From positions 1 through 11,718 of the forward strand of contig JAHIKV010000060.1 in the NCBI GenBank assembly GCA_018897395.1: a stretch of DNA of 11,718 nt. Direction: 5' to 3'. Of the stretch, positions 6,047 to 11,718 are shown in pieces; the first letter of the stretch is position 1, and the number at the start of each line of letters is the position of its first letter. The translations under genes and the position numbers were made by a program. The DNA is from Planctomycetota bacterium. GTDB lineage: Bacteria; Planctomycetota; Planctomycetia; Pirellulales; Thermoguttaceae. The notes under the pieces were generated by a model, which saw nothing but the letters and a program-made list of their open reading frames with translations, was not told where the DNA came from and ran no database searches.

Positions 6047-6950
6047 TCCGGCCACGGCTACGGTGGCGGCCTGCTACAGCAAACGCCGTCGGCAGGACGC
6101 TCAGATCCTCCATCCCGAGGTGGTTCGCCGATTCAAGGAGTGGTTGGCGACCAAACCCGATCTCGGCTCGGATGACATCCTGTTCCCAGTGTCAGGCCGA
6201 GTGCCTGGTGGGATGGAACGGAAGACCCACAAGATGACGCGGCTCGACATCAAAGCGGCCCGGATAGCCTGGATCGAGGAGACCAAAGTGCCTGAGGAAA
6301 GAAAGGCCCGGGAGGAGTCCGACTTCCTAAAATACCAAAATGACGACGGGCTTTTTGCCGACTTCCATTCCAACCGCCACCTGTTCATTACCAGCCTGGA
6401 GCGGGCGGGCTTGTCGCCGAAGATGGCCCAGACACTTGCCCGGCACAGTGACGTGCGGCTTACGCTGGGAATCTACACCCACGTCGGGCTGCACGACCAG
6501 ACGGCGGCTATCGCCTCGTTGCCACCACCGCCCGGCGGGAATGATACGGAAACCGAGGCCGCGGAGCTTCGGGCTACAGGGACGGAAGGCCGGACTGGAG
6601 AGCATCAAATGGTGCCCTCTGTGGTGCCCTCCGGTGCCCAAATTGGTGCCCAACTGGTTGCGCCAAAAAGGCTGCGGATCGCACCAAGTTGCACCGAAGC
6701 GGTTGGAAAACCCAACGAAAACGGCGATCCGAAGATCGCCGCAAAGTCAAACGGAGATAGGAGATACCGCACCGATCGGCACCTGCCTGCATCACCTTGC
6801 AGCGTACCAACCGAGAGGAAACCAAAAGTATCCCCGACAGGGCTCGAACCTGTAACCTTCGGCTCCGGAGGCCGACGCTCTATCCAATTGAGCTACGGGG
6901 ACAAGATGATACTTAAACCTGCATCCGGCCGCTGCAAACGGATATCTTAA
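6045..6950 (+). CDS. Tyrosine recombinase/integrase, C-terminal catalytic half (frameshifted)
   Basis: This is the remainder of the integrase in the +1 frame; the first available start-like codon (GTG 6063) has no ribosome site, so it is unlikely to be translated alone. All remaining catalytic residues are present: Lys in YSKRRRQD (6081-6083), HSNRH supplying His and Arg (6366 and 6375), His in LARHSD (6444) and the nucleophile Tyr in GIYTHV (6474-6476). After about 6540 the sequence is a variable tail (VVPSGAQIGAQLVAPK). The final stretch, TGLEPVTFGSGGRRSIQLS, is translated across the tRNA-Arg gene in antisense, so the tail sequence there is dictated by the tRNA. Such an overlap is usual when the attachment site lies in the end of the integrase gene. 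The frame ends at TAA 6948-6950. Confidence 0.78.
   Translation, partial: DPATATVAACYSKRRRQDAQILHPEVVRRFKEWLATKPDLGSDDILFPVSGRVPGGMERKTHKMTRLDIKAARIAWIEETKVPEERKAREESDFLKYQNDDGLFADFHSNRHLFITSLERAGLSPKMAQTLARHSDVRLTLGIYTHVGLHDQTAAIASLPPPPGGNDTETEAAELRATGTEGRTGEHQMVPSVVPSGAQIGAQLVAPKRLRIAPSCTEAVGKPNENGDPKIAAKSNGDRRYRTDRHLPASPCSVPTERKPKVSPTGLEPVTFGSGGRRSIQLSYGDKMILKPASGRCKRIS
6829..6870 (-). other. Probable attachment site (attR-like) in the 3' half of tRNA-Arg
   Basis: Position inferred from three facts: the integrase gene ends across the tRNA; the tRNA 3' end faces the integrase; and the tRNA is intact, as when an element restores the 3' sequence. Tyrosine recombinases of tRNA-borne elements normally use the anticodon-to-T-arm region. 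The matching left copy (plus-strand tatccccgacagggctcgaa) is not found elsewhere in the window, so it was either lost on the left or lies outside. Confidence 0.5.
6829..6902 (-). tRNA. tRNA-Arg (anticodon CCG)
   Basis: The minus strand folds as a standard cloverleaf. The acceptor is GTCCCCG with CGGGGAT (G1-U72 wobble) and discriminator A. The D stem is GCTC/GAGC with loop AATTGGATA. The anticodon stem is TCGGC/GCCGA with loop CTCCGGA, giving anticodon CCG and decoding CGG as arginine. The T arm is ACAGG-TTCGAGC-CCTGT. CCA is not encoded. All stems pair, so the gene should be functional. Its 3' end points toward the integrase, and that end is the probable integration site. Confidence 0.93.
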
Positions 6951-7310
6951 CAACTTCAGGCGGCCACTTGTAGCCCCCGGGATGATGCAACGAGACAAAA
7001 CGCGGCCGATATAAAGTGGCTCGGAAAAAGAGACTTTATACGTTGCACGGAAAGAAGTGAAACATTCTTCTCGGATGGAGGAGCTAGTTACACTTCCGGC
7101 CGTTCACCGTATAGCAACAATATCGGGCGATTGTCCGCGAAAAACTCTCGTTCCCACGCAGAGCGTCGGAACCAGGAACCCGATAATGATGCTAAAGTCT
7201 CTTATCGACGGGCCGAGAGCGGCCACTTCTGGGGTCGCAAGGGCCGCAAAGGGCCGCTATAATGCGTCACTTTGTAAGATGTTGTGGCCCTTTCTCAATA
7301 GCAGGTCATA
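6951..7310. promoter_or_regulatory. Intergenic region upstream of alpha-glucan phosphorylase, with candidate promoter
   Basis: I see no convincing gene: an 84-codon frame (7057-7311) has no recognisable features. A perfect -10 hexamer, tataat, lies at 7258-7263, about 48 bp before the phosphorylase ATG; the -35 position (about 7235-7240, tcgcaa) is poor. Immediately upstream, 7232-7260 holds three near-copies of a roughly 10-bp unit (gggtcgcaa, gggccgcaaa, gggccgctat), the last running into the -10. This could be a regulator-binding site; the promoter call is tentative. The region 6903-6950 should contain the tRNA promoter on the minus strand, but I see no good match. Confidence 0.3.
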
Positions 7311-9509
7311 ATGAGGCAGGTTGAACAGCCCGTGGCGATTCAGCCGCAACCTATAGCGGCATTTGGACTTACGGCCGATAATCAATACGATAAGTGCGTG
7401 GCCTTGGCCAGGAATCTGTGGTGGAGCTGGCACGCGGAGGTGATCAACCTCTTCCGCGACCTCGATCCGATCCGCTGGCGCCAACTCGATCATAACCCAA
7501 TCGCACTGCTCTCCGAGTTCACGCCCGAACGGCTCGCCATGAGGGCGGGCGAACTGGTGCTCCACAGCCGGATCAATCAGGCTTATCGGCGTTTGAAGGA
7601 ATATGTGAGCGAGATTCCGCCCTGGGGCCGCACCCACGCCGGCGTGCTCGGCTCGAAGCCGGTGGCGTATTTCTCGCTCGAGTTCGGCGTCCACGAGTCG
7701 ATACCCATCTACTCCGGCGGCCTGGGCGTCCTCTCCGGCGATCACATCAAGAGCGCCAGCGGATTGGGCGTACCATTGGTGGCCGTCGGATTGTTCTACG
7801 ACCAGGGCTATTTCAAGCAGCATCTGGACATCAACGGCTGGCAGCACGAGCAGTATCTGGACACGAAGGTCGAGAACCTGCCGATGGAACCGGCCCTGGG
7901 CACCGACGGAAAGCCGATCACCGTGCGGATCGACACCCGTGCCGGCAAGCTGCTAGCCAAGGTGTGGTTGATGCACGTGGGCCGGGTGCGGCTCTACCTG
8001 TTGGATTGCGACGTGCCGAGCAACAACCCCGAGGACCGGGAACTGACCTCGCGGCTCTACGGCGGCGACAACCGCACCCGCATCCGCCAGGAGTTGGTCG
8101 CCGGGGTGGGCGGCGTAAGGGCGCTGAAGGCATTGGGAATCCTCCCCGGCGTATATCACCTAAACGAAGGCCACAGTTCGTTCGCCATCCTGGAGGCCAT
8201 CCGCACACGGATGAAGGACGACGGGATGGACTTCGACGTCGCGCTGCGGAGCGTGGCGCAGCGCACGGTCTTCACCACGCACACGCCCGTCCCCGCCGGA
8301 CACGACCGCTTCGACCGCAACCTGATCGAGGAGCACCTTGGTCCGTTGCGCGACGAGCTGGGTATATCGACCGAGCAGTTGATGGGCCTCGGGCGGGTCG
8401 AGCCGCAGAACGAGCACGAGACGTTTTGCATGACCGTGCTGGGTCTGAAGCTATCGCGCCGCGCCAACGCGGTGAGCAACCTCCACGGCCACGTCACACG
8501 ACGGATGTGGGCTCATCTCTGGCCCTGGCGGGTAGAGGAAGAGATCCCCATCGGCCACATCACCAACGGCGTGCATATCCAAAGTTGGCTGGCCTGTCAG
8601 ATGCAGCAGCTTTACGACCGCCACTTCCCCGCCGACTGGATGCACCGCATGGGCGAACCCGACGTGTGGCAGGACATCCACGGCATCGACCCCGGCGAGT
8701 TGTGGGAAACGCATTACGCCCTGAAAAACCTGCTGCTGACCTTCGTGCGACGGCGGATCAGTCGGCAATGCCGCCGCCGGGGCGAAAGCGACGAGGCGGT
8801 CGAGGCCGCGCGGAACATCCTCGATCCAAACATTCTTACCCTCGGCTTCGGCCGACGTTTCGCCACCTACAAACGCGCCTTGATGATACTGACCGACATG
8901 GACCGGCTGGCGGCGATGGTCGGCGATCCCAAGCGGCCGATGCAGATCATTTTCGCCGGCAAGGCGCATCCCGCCGACGAACCCGGCAAGCAGTTGATCC
9001 AGCGGATCGCCAACCTGCGGCACGATCCCCGATTCGCCGGGCGCATCGCCTTCGTCGAGGACTACGACATCAACGTCTGCCGGCACCTGATCCAAGGCGT
9101 CGACGTCTGGCTGAACAATCCGCGCCGACCGCTCGAGGCGTCGGGCACCAGCGGTCAGAAAGCGGTGCTCAACGGCGCACTGAACCTGTCGATCCTCGAC
9201 GGGTGGTGGGCCGAGGCCTACGACGGCAGCAACGGCTTCGCCATCGGCAAGGGCACCTCCCACGTAGACGACCGAGTGACCGACGCCCGCGACACCGACG
9301 ATCTGTATCGCGTCTTGGCCGAGGAGGTCATTCCGCTGTACTACGACCGCGACATCGACGGCCTGCCGCGTCAATGGGTCAAACGGATGATGAACTCCAT
9401 CAGCTCGTTGGCCTGGCGGTTCAGCGCCGACCGGATGGTGGCCGACTACGTCCGCCACGCCTACCTGCCCGCCTCCGGCGGCGTAAGTTGCGATATGAAT
9501 GTAAAATAG
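7311..9509 (+). CDS. glgP: Alpha-glucan (glycogen) phosphorylase, GT35, short bacterial/archaeal type
   Basis: This cytoplasmic, PLP-dependent enzyme releases glucose-1-phosphate from the ends of glycogen or maltodextrins. At 732 aa it belongs to the shorter 'alpha-glucan phosphorylase' branch. It begins with the DUF3417-type region (ALARNLWWSWHAEVINLF, residues about 31-48), followed by YFSLEFGVHESIPIYSGGLG and GVLSGDHIKSAS (from about 136), the nucleotide/phosphate-side motif NEGHSSF, and FTTHTPVPAGHDRF at 321-334. The PLP pocket is ASGTSGQKAVLNGALNLSIL, with Lys 617 (bases 9159-9161) as Schiff-base lysine; the usual Met before it is Gln here. No truncation is seen. The ATG at 7311 has only a weak ribosome site (agcaggt), but no better start fits. 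Its stop TAG (9507-9509) runs into the first unit of a heptamer repeat. It is monocistronic as far as visible. Confidence 0.95.
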   Translation: MRQVEQPVAIQPQPIAAFGLTADNQYDKCVALARNLWWSWHAEVINLFRDLDPIRWRQLDHNPIALLSEFTPERLAMRAGELVLHSRINQAYRRLKEYVSEIPPWGRTHAGVLGSKPVAYFSLEFGVHESIPIYSGGLGVLSGDHIKSASGLGVPLVAVGLFYDQGYFKQHLDINGWQHEQYLDTKVENLPMEPALGTDGKPITVRIDTRAGKLLAKVWLMHVGRVRLYLLDCDVPSNNPEDRELTSRLYGGDNRTRIRQELVAGVGGVRALKALGILPGVYHLNEGHSSFAILEAIRTRMKDDGMDFDVALRSVAQRTVFTTHTPVPAGHDRFDRNLIEEHLGPLRDELGISTEQLMGLGRVEPQNEHETFCMTVLGLKLSRRANAVSNLHGHVTRRMWAHLWPWRVEEEIPIGHITNGVHIQSWLACQMQQLYDRHFPADWMHRMGEPDVWQDIHGIDPGELWETHYALKNLLLTFVRRRISRQCRRRGESDEAVEAARNILDPNILTLGFGRRFATYKRALMILTDMDRLAAMVGDPKRPMQIIFAGKAHPADEPGKQLIQRIANLRHDPRFAGRIAFVEDYDINVCRHLIQGVDVWLNNPRRPLEASGTSGQKAVLNGALNLSILDGWWAEAYDGSNGFAIGKGTSHVDDRVTDARDTDDLYRVLAEEVIPLYYDRDIDGLPRQWVKRMMNSISSLAWRFSADRMVADYVRHAYLPASGGVSCDMNVK

Positions 9510-9602
9510 GGATTGGGGATTAGGGATTGGGGATTAGGTCGGAGTTGTTCCTTCGGCCTAAGAGTTCCTGCTCCTAATCCCTAATCCCCAATCCCTAATC
9601 CC
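9509..9602 (+). repeat. Palindromic G-rich heptamer array (GGGATTR)n, possible terminator or G-quadruplex
   Basis: The left arm 9509-9538 is four GGGATTR heptamers (R = G, A, G, A) plus GG. The right arm 9573-9602 is the complementary CCC-rich array, reading as units A, G, A, A on the minus strand. The arms pair over at least three units when offset by one heptamer, enclosing a 34-base loop that contains gttccttcggcc. Four G-runs in each arm allow a G-quadruplex on the plus strand (left arm) and on the minus strand (right arm). It fills the gap between the phosphorylase stop and the oxidoreductase start, and T-rich cccttttcccttttcc follows, so it may end or attenuate transcription. Similar heptamer arrays (STRR) are known in cyanobacteria; here the equivalence is only by form. 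Confidence 0.85.
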
Positions 9603-9615
9603 TTTTCCCTTTTCC

Positions 9616-10194
9616 ATGAACATCTACGTCCTAATCGGCCACCAGAACCAAGGTAGTTTCTGCCACGCAATCGCCTCGGCGGTGATCGAGGAACTCAAAG
9701 CGGCCGACCATGAGCTCGTCTACCACGACCTGTACGCCGAGAACTTCGATCCGATTTTGCCGCACGATGAGATTCCCAAGGACGCTCGGCTCGATCCGGT
9801 GGTCGAACAACATTGCCGCGAGATTGCGGCCGCCGATGGTTTCGTCGTGGTGCATCCGAACTGGTGGGCGATGCCCCCGGCGATCCTCAAGGGCTGGATG
9901 GACCGCGTGCTCCGCCAGGGCGTGGCATACCAATTCGGACCCGGCGGCGTCGAACCGCTGCTGAAAGGAAAACGGGCGGTGGTGATTACCACCTCGAACA
10001 CCCCGCGCGACGACGAGTTGCACATCTTCGGCGACCCGCTGGAAAATCTATGGAAGGCGTGCGTGTTCAATTTCTGCGGCGTCGAGGACTTCTACCGCCG
10101 CAACTTCGAGTCGATTATCCTCAGCACACCCGACCAGCGTCGCGAGTGGCTCGACGAGGTCCGCTCGATCATCCGCGAGCGGTTTCCTGCCTAA
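9616..10194 (+). CDS. NAD(P)H:quinone oxidoreductase-like flavoprotein (flavodoxin_2 fold)
   Basis: This 192-aa cytoplasmic flavoprotein of the NQO1/MdaB/KefF/YwrO group is expected to reduce quinones by two electrons from NAD(P)H, protecting against redox cycling. The N-terminal strand MNIYVLIGHQNQGSFCHAIA is the flavin-phosphate loop region. HDLYAENFDPIL is the usual second-strand motif. HPNWWAMPPAILKGWMDRV (from residue 80) is the family signature that contacts the isoalloxazine ring. GKRAVVITTSNTP forms the next flavin loop, and the end WLDEVRSIIRERF is a typical final helix. Length fits the family. The exact substrate and FAD versus FMN cannot be decided. No ribosome site is visible before ATG 9616, and the preceding DNA is the heptamer repeat. 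The stop TAA (10192-10194) is the first triplet of a downstream inverted repeat. Confidence 0.88.
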   Translation: MNIYVLIGHQNQGSFCHAIASAVIEELKAADHELVYHDLYAENFDPILPHDEIPKDARLDPVVEQHCREIAAADGFVVVHPNWWAMPPAILKGWMDRVLRQGVAYQFGPGGVEPLLKGKRAVVITTSNTPRDDELHIFGDPLENLWKACVFNFCGVEDFYRRNFESIILSTPDQRREWLDEVRSIIRERFPA

Positions 10195-10326
10195 CAGCCT
10201 GTTGAAAAAGGGTGCCACTGCCGGCTTGCCCAGCAGTGCATGGAAAAGATTCCCGGAAAAACACTGCTGGACAAGCCAGCAGTGGCACCCAACCTCCCAA
10301 AACCCGACCTATTCAACAAGCTGTTA
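10192..10326. repeat. Nested inverted repeat (MITE/BIME-like) between convergent genes
   Basis: Outer arms 10192-10206 (taacagcctgttgaa) and 10312-10326 (reverse complement, one mismatch) enclose inner arms 10210-10238 and 10262-10290, 29 bp each with two mismatches. Each inner arm is itself a hairpin, cactgctgg-cttgt-ccagcagtg on the minus strand at 10262-10284 and a one-mismatch copy in the left arm. So this is two inverted REP-like hairpins inside a larger palindrome. Both flanking genes end in its first three bases: TAA of the oxidoreductase and TAA of tsaE. If the ends are ACAGC...GCTGT, they are flanked by TA on both sides, as expected for a Tc1/mariner- or IS630-type target. It may also act as a two-way terminator. 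I recall this hairpin as common in planctomycete genomes, unverified. Confidence 0.85.
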
Positions 10327-10815
10327 ACGCCGCGAACGATGGTCGCCGACCGCTTTCGTCAACCGTTCGATGACGGTTGCGAAACGTTGGCCAATGGGAA
10401 TAAGCTCGAACCGCCGAGAGTTGGGGCCGGTGACCTCGATGCGGATTTCGATGCGTTCTGGCGGCAGACAGGCGGCTACGCGGTCTGCCCATTCGACCAG
10501 CACCAGCCCGTCTCCCTCGAAATACTCCTCCGGCCCGAGCGCTTCGAACTCGTCTTCGTCGCGCACTCGGTAGGCGTCGATGTGATAGATCGAACGGCGG
10601 CCGTGATGTTCTTGGACCAAGACGAAGGTAGGGCTAAGCACGTCCCGCCGATCGACGCCGACCGCCTCGGCAATCGCTTGCGCCAGTCTCGTCTTGCCGG
10701 CGCCCAACGTTCCACACAAGGCGACGGTGGTCCCGTCGGGCAACACCTCGGCCAAGGCGGCGCCCAAGGCGGCGGTGGCCGATTCGTCGGCGGAATTGTA
10801 GACGAAGCCGTTCAT
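10324..10815 (-). CDS. tsaE: tRNA threonylcarbamoyladenosine biosynthesis ATPase TsaE
   Basis: TsaE is the ATPase of the TsaBDE complex that makes t6A at position 37 of ANN-decoding tRNAs. From ATG 10815 the protein has 163 aa, the family's normal size. Walker A is GTLGAGKT (residues 35-42); SPTFVLVQEH, then YHIDAYRV and LVLVEWADRV follow in the expected order. The open frame extends 22 codons further upstream to 10881, but that part lies inside thiL. ATG 10815 overlaps the thiL stop as ATGA, making it the better start and indicating translational coupling. The same thiL-tsaE neighbourhood is known in Bacillus. Its stop codon lies in the terminal triplet of the neighbouring inverted repeat. 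The tail after VIERLTKAV is short and basic. Confidence 0.93.
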   Translation of the reverse strand: MNGFVYNSADESATAALGAALAEVLPDGTTVALCGTLGAGKTRLAQAIAEAVGVDRRDVLSPTFVLVQEHHGRRSIYHIDAYRVRDEDEFEALGPEEYFEGDGLVLVEWADRVAACLPPERIEIRIEVTGPNSRRFELIPIGQRFATVIERLTKAVGDHRSRR

Positions 10816-11718
10816 TCCAGGTGGTGTTCCCAGCCGCGCGGGGGTAAAGGACGGCGGTCGCCGCTCGGGTCGGTTTGCCAAAGGCCCGGCTCGGCGATAA
10901 ACTCGCCGATGTCGGTAAGCGGCACGTCCAGCGGTTGCTCGGCCGACATTCTTCGTGCCTCGTCGGGCGGAACGGCCAGGATCAACTCGAAATCCTCGCC
11001 GTCGGCCAGCGCGTGCTCCAACGGCGTCGAACCGTCGGCAAGGCGCTCGGCCAATCGGCGAGCGTCGTCGGCCACGGGCACGGCGGCGGTGTTGACCGCC
11101 GCGCCGCAGCCGCTTTCCTCGACGATATGCGATAGGTCGAGCGATAGGCCGTCGCTGGCGTCGATGCCCGCGTGTAGCTCGTAGTTTGCGTGCAGTTCCA
11201 ATGCCTCAAGGACGCGCGGCTCGAAGTCGAGGTGGCGGCCGAGAATGCTGCCGCCAAAGGCGCCGGTGACCACGATCCGGTCGCCCGGTTGCGCGCCGTC
11301 GCGGCGCAGCGGCCCGCGATCGGTAACTTCGCCCAGCAGCGTAATGCCGACGACCAGCGGACCGTCCCAACTGTTGGTATCGCCCCCGGCGACGGCCAGA
11401 TTGTACTGCTCGGCCAGCGGCAACATCCCTTCGTAGAGTGCCACGGCCAGGTCCATTCCGCCCCGTTGCGGCAGGCAGAGGGCGACCACTCCGGCCAACG
11501 GTCGAGCGGCCATTGCGGCCAGATCGCTGAGATTGGCCGCCAGGGCCTTGCGGCCCGCGCGCCGGGGATCGATCTCAGTCAGCTTGAAATCGACGCCGTC
11601 GGTGAGCATATCGACGGTTACGACGCACTGGGAGTAATCGGCCAGGTTCAGCACGGCGGCGTCGTCGCCCGGCCCCAACCGCAGCAGCGGATGCGGCGGC
11701 AAACGCCCGCGCAGCCAA
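10812..11718 (-). CDS. thiL: Thiamine-monophosphate kinase ThiL (5' end outside window)
   Basis: ThiL phosphorylates thiamine monophosphate to thiamine diphosphate with ATP, the last step of cofactor synthesis. It belongs to the AIRS/PurM-like fold. Motifs appear in order: LGPGDDAAVL at the N-terminus, VTVDMLTDGVDF, ALAANLSDLAAMAARP, VAGGDTNSW, GAQPGDRIVVTGAFG, GIDASDGLSLDLSHI with the metal/phosphate Asp residues, and the C-terminal ADGEDFELILAVP. About 296 residues are visible from a TTG at 11702, but the frame stays open to the window edge as WLRGR before LPPHPLLRLG. That fits a start further upstream, so the gene is marked partial and the TTG should not be taken as the start. Its TGA (10812-10814) overlaps the ATG of tsaE by 4 bp, so the pair forms an operon. 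Confidence 0.94.
   Translation of the reverse strand, partial: WLRGRLPPHPLLRLGPGDDAAVLNLADYSQCVVTVDMLTDGVDFKLTEIDPRRAGRKALAANLSDLAAMAARPLAGVVALCLPQRGGMDLAVALYEGMLPLAEQYNLAVAGGDTNSWDGPLVVGITLLGEVTDRGPLRRDGAQPGDRIVVTGAFGGSILGRHLDFEPRVLEALELHANYELHAGIDASDGLSLDLSHIVEESGCGAAVNTAAVPVADDARRLAERLADGSTPLEHALADGEDFELILAVPPDEARRMSAEQPLDVPLTDIGEFIAEPGLWQTDPSGDRRPLPPRGWEHHLE

Noticed and set aside
6792..6998. Minus-strand 68-aa frame containing VPVAQLDRASASGAEGYRF
   Set aside because: This is the sense translation of the tRNA gene, a well-known annotation artefact.
7057..7311. Possible 84-aa gene upstream of glgP
   Set aside because: No ribosome site, no recognisable protein features, and it covers the likely promoter.
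8451..9458. 335-codon minus-strand frame
   Set aside because: Antisense shadow of the phosphorylase with no recognisable motif.
7964..9523. 519-codon open frame overlapping the phosphorylase
   Set aside because: Arg/Pro-rich shadow frame of a clear GT35 enzyme in GC-rich DNA.
9509..9602. CRISPR-like array
   Set aside because: Units are 7 bp without spacers and are arranged as a palindrome, not as spaced direct repeats.
10240..11184. 314-codon plus-strand frame
   Set aside because: Antisense to tsaE and thiL, both firmly identified; begins inside the inverted repeat.

Overview
The window looks like chromosomal DNA of a planctomycete, probably Pirellulales-like. This is inferred from three things. 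The base composition is GC-rich. The integrase, primase-helicase and zinc-ribbon proteins resemble planctomycete mobile-element families I remember. Two intergenic repeats, a G-rich heptamer array and a 'CACTGCTGG-CTTGT-CCAGCAGTG' hairpin pair, are of a kind I associate with planctomycete genomes. No database search was possible.

Left part (1-1790): a broken fragment of a membrane protein of the lysylphosphatidylglycerol-synthase TM/flippase-like family runs to about base 141. About 240 bp of unassigned DNA follows. Next comes an apparently complete IS256-family insertion sequence (381-1790) with 28-bp imperfect terminal repeats and a full-length 430-aa DDE transposase on the minus strand. 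The bases flanking the IS are not duplicated, so the two sides were probably brought together by rearrangement.

Centre (1791-6950): the remains of a tRNA-integrated element. A chimeric reading frame joins an unidentified helical protein to the tail of a TOPRIM primase-like protein. It is separated by a one-base frameshift from a P-loop D5/phage-type helicase domain. A translationally coupled 104-aa protein follows, with a TubC-docking-like N-terminus and a zinc ribbon. A tyrosine recombinase comes last; it keeps all its catalytic residues but is also split by a one-base frameshift. The recombinase frame ends across the 3' end of tRNA-Arg(CCG), which lies on the other strand and is the likely attachment site. 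Read together, this is a compact replicate-and-integrate cassette, decaying or mis-assembled at two positions and bounded on its left by IS-driven damage. No left attachment repeat is visible in the window.

Right part (6951-11718): ordinary host genes. An alpha-glucan (glycogen) phosphorylase is followed by a palindromic heptamer repeat and then a flavodoxin-fold NAD(P)H oxidoreductase. A nested inverted repeat sits exactly between the stop codons of the oxidoreductase and the convergent gene tsaE. On the minus strand thiL (5' end outside the window) and tsaE overlap by 4 bp (ATGA) and form an operon linking thiamine diphosphate synthesis and tRNA t6A modification.
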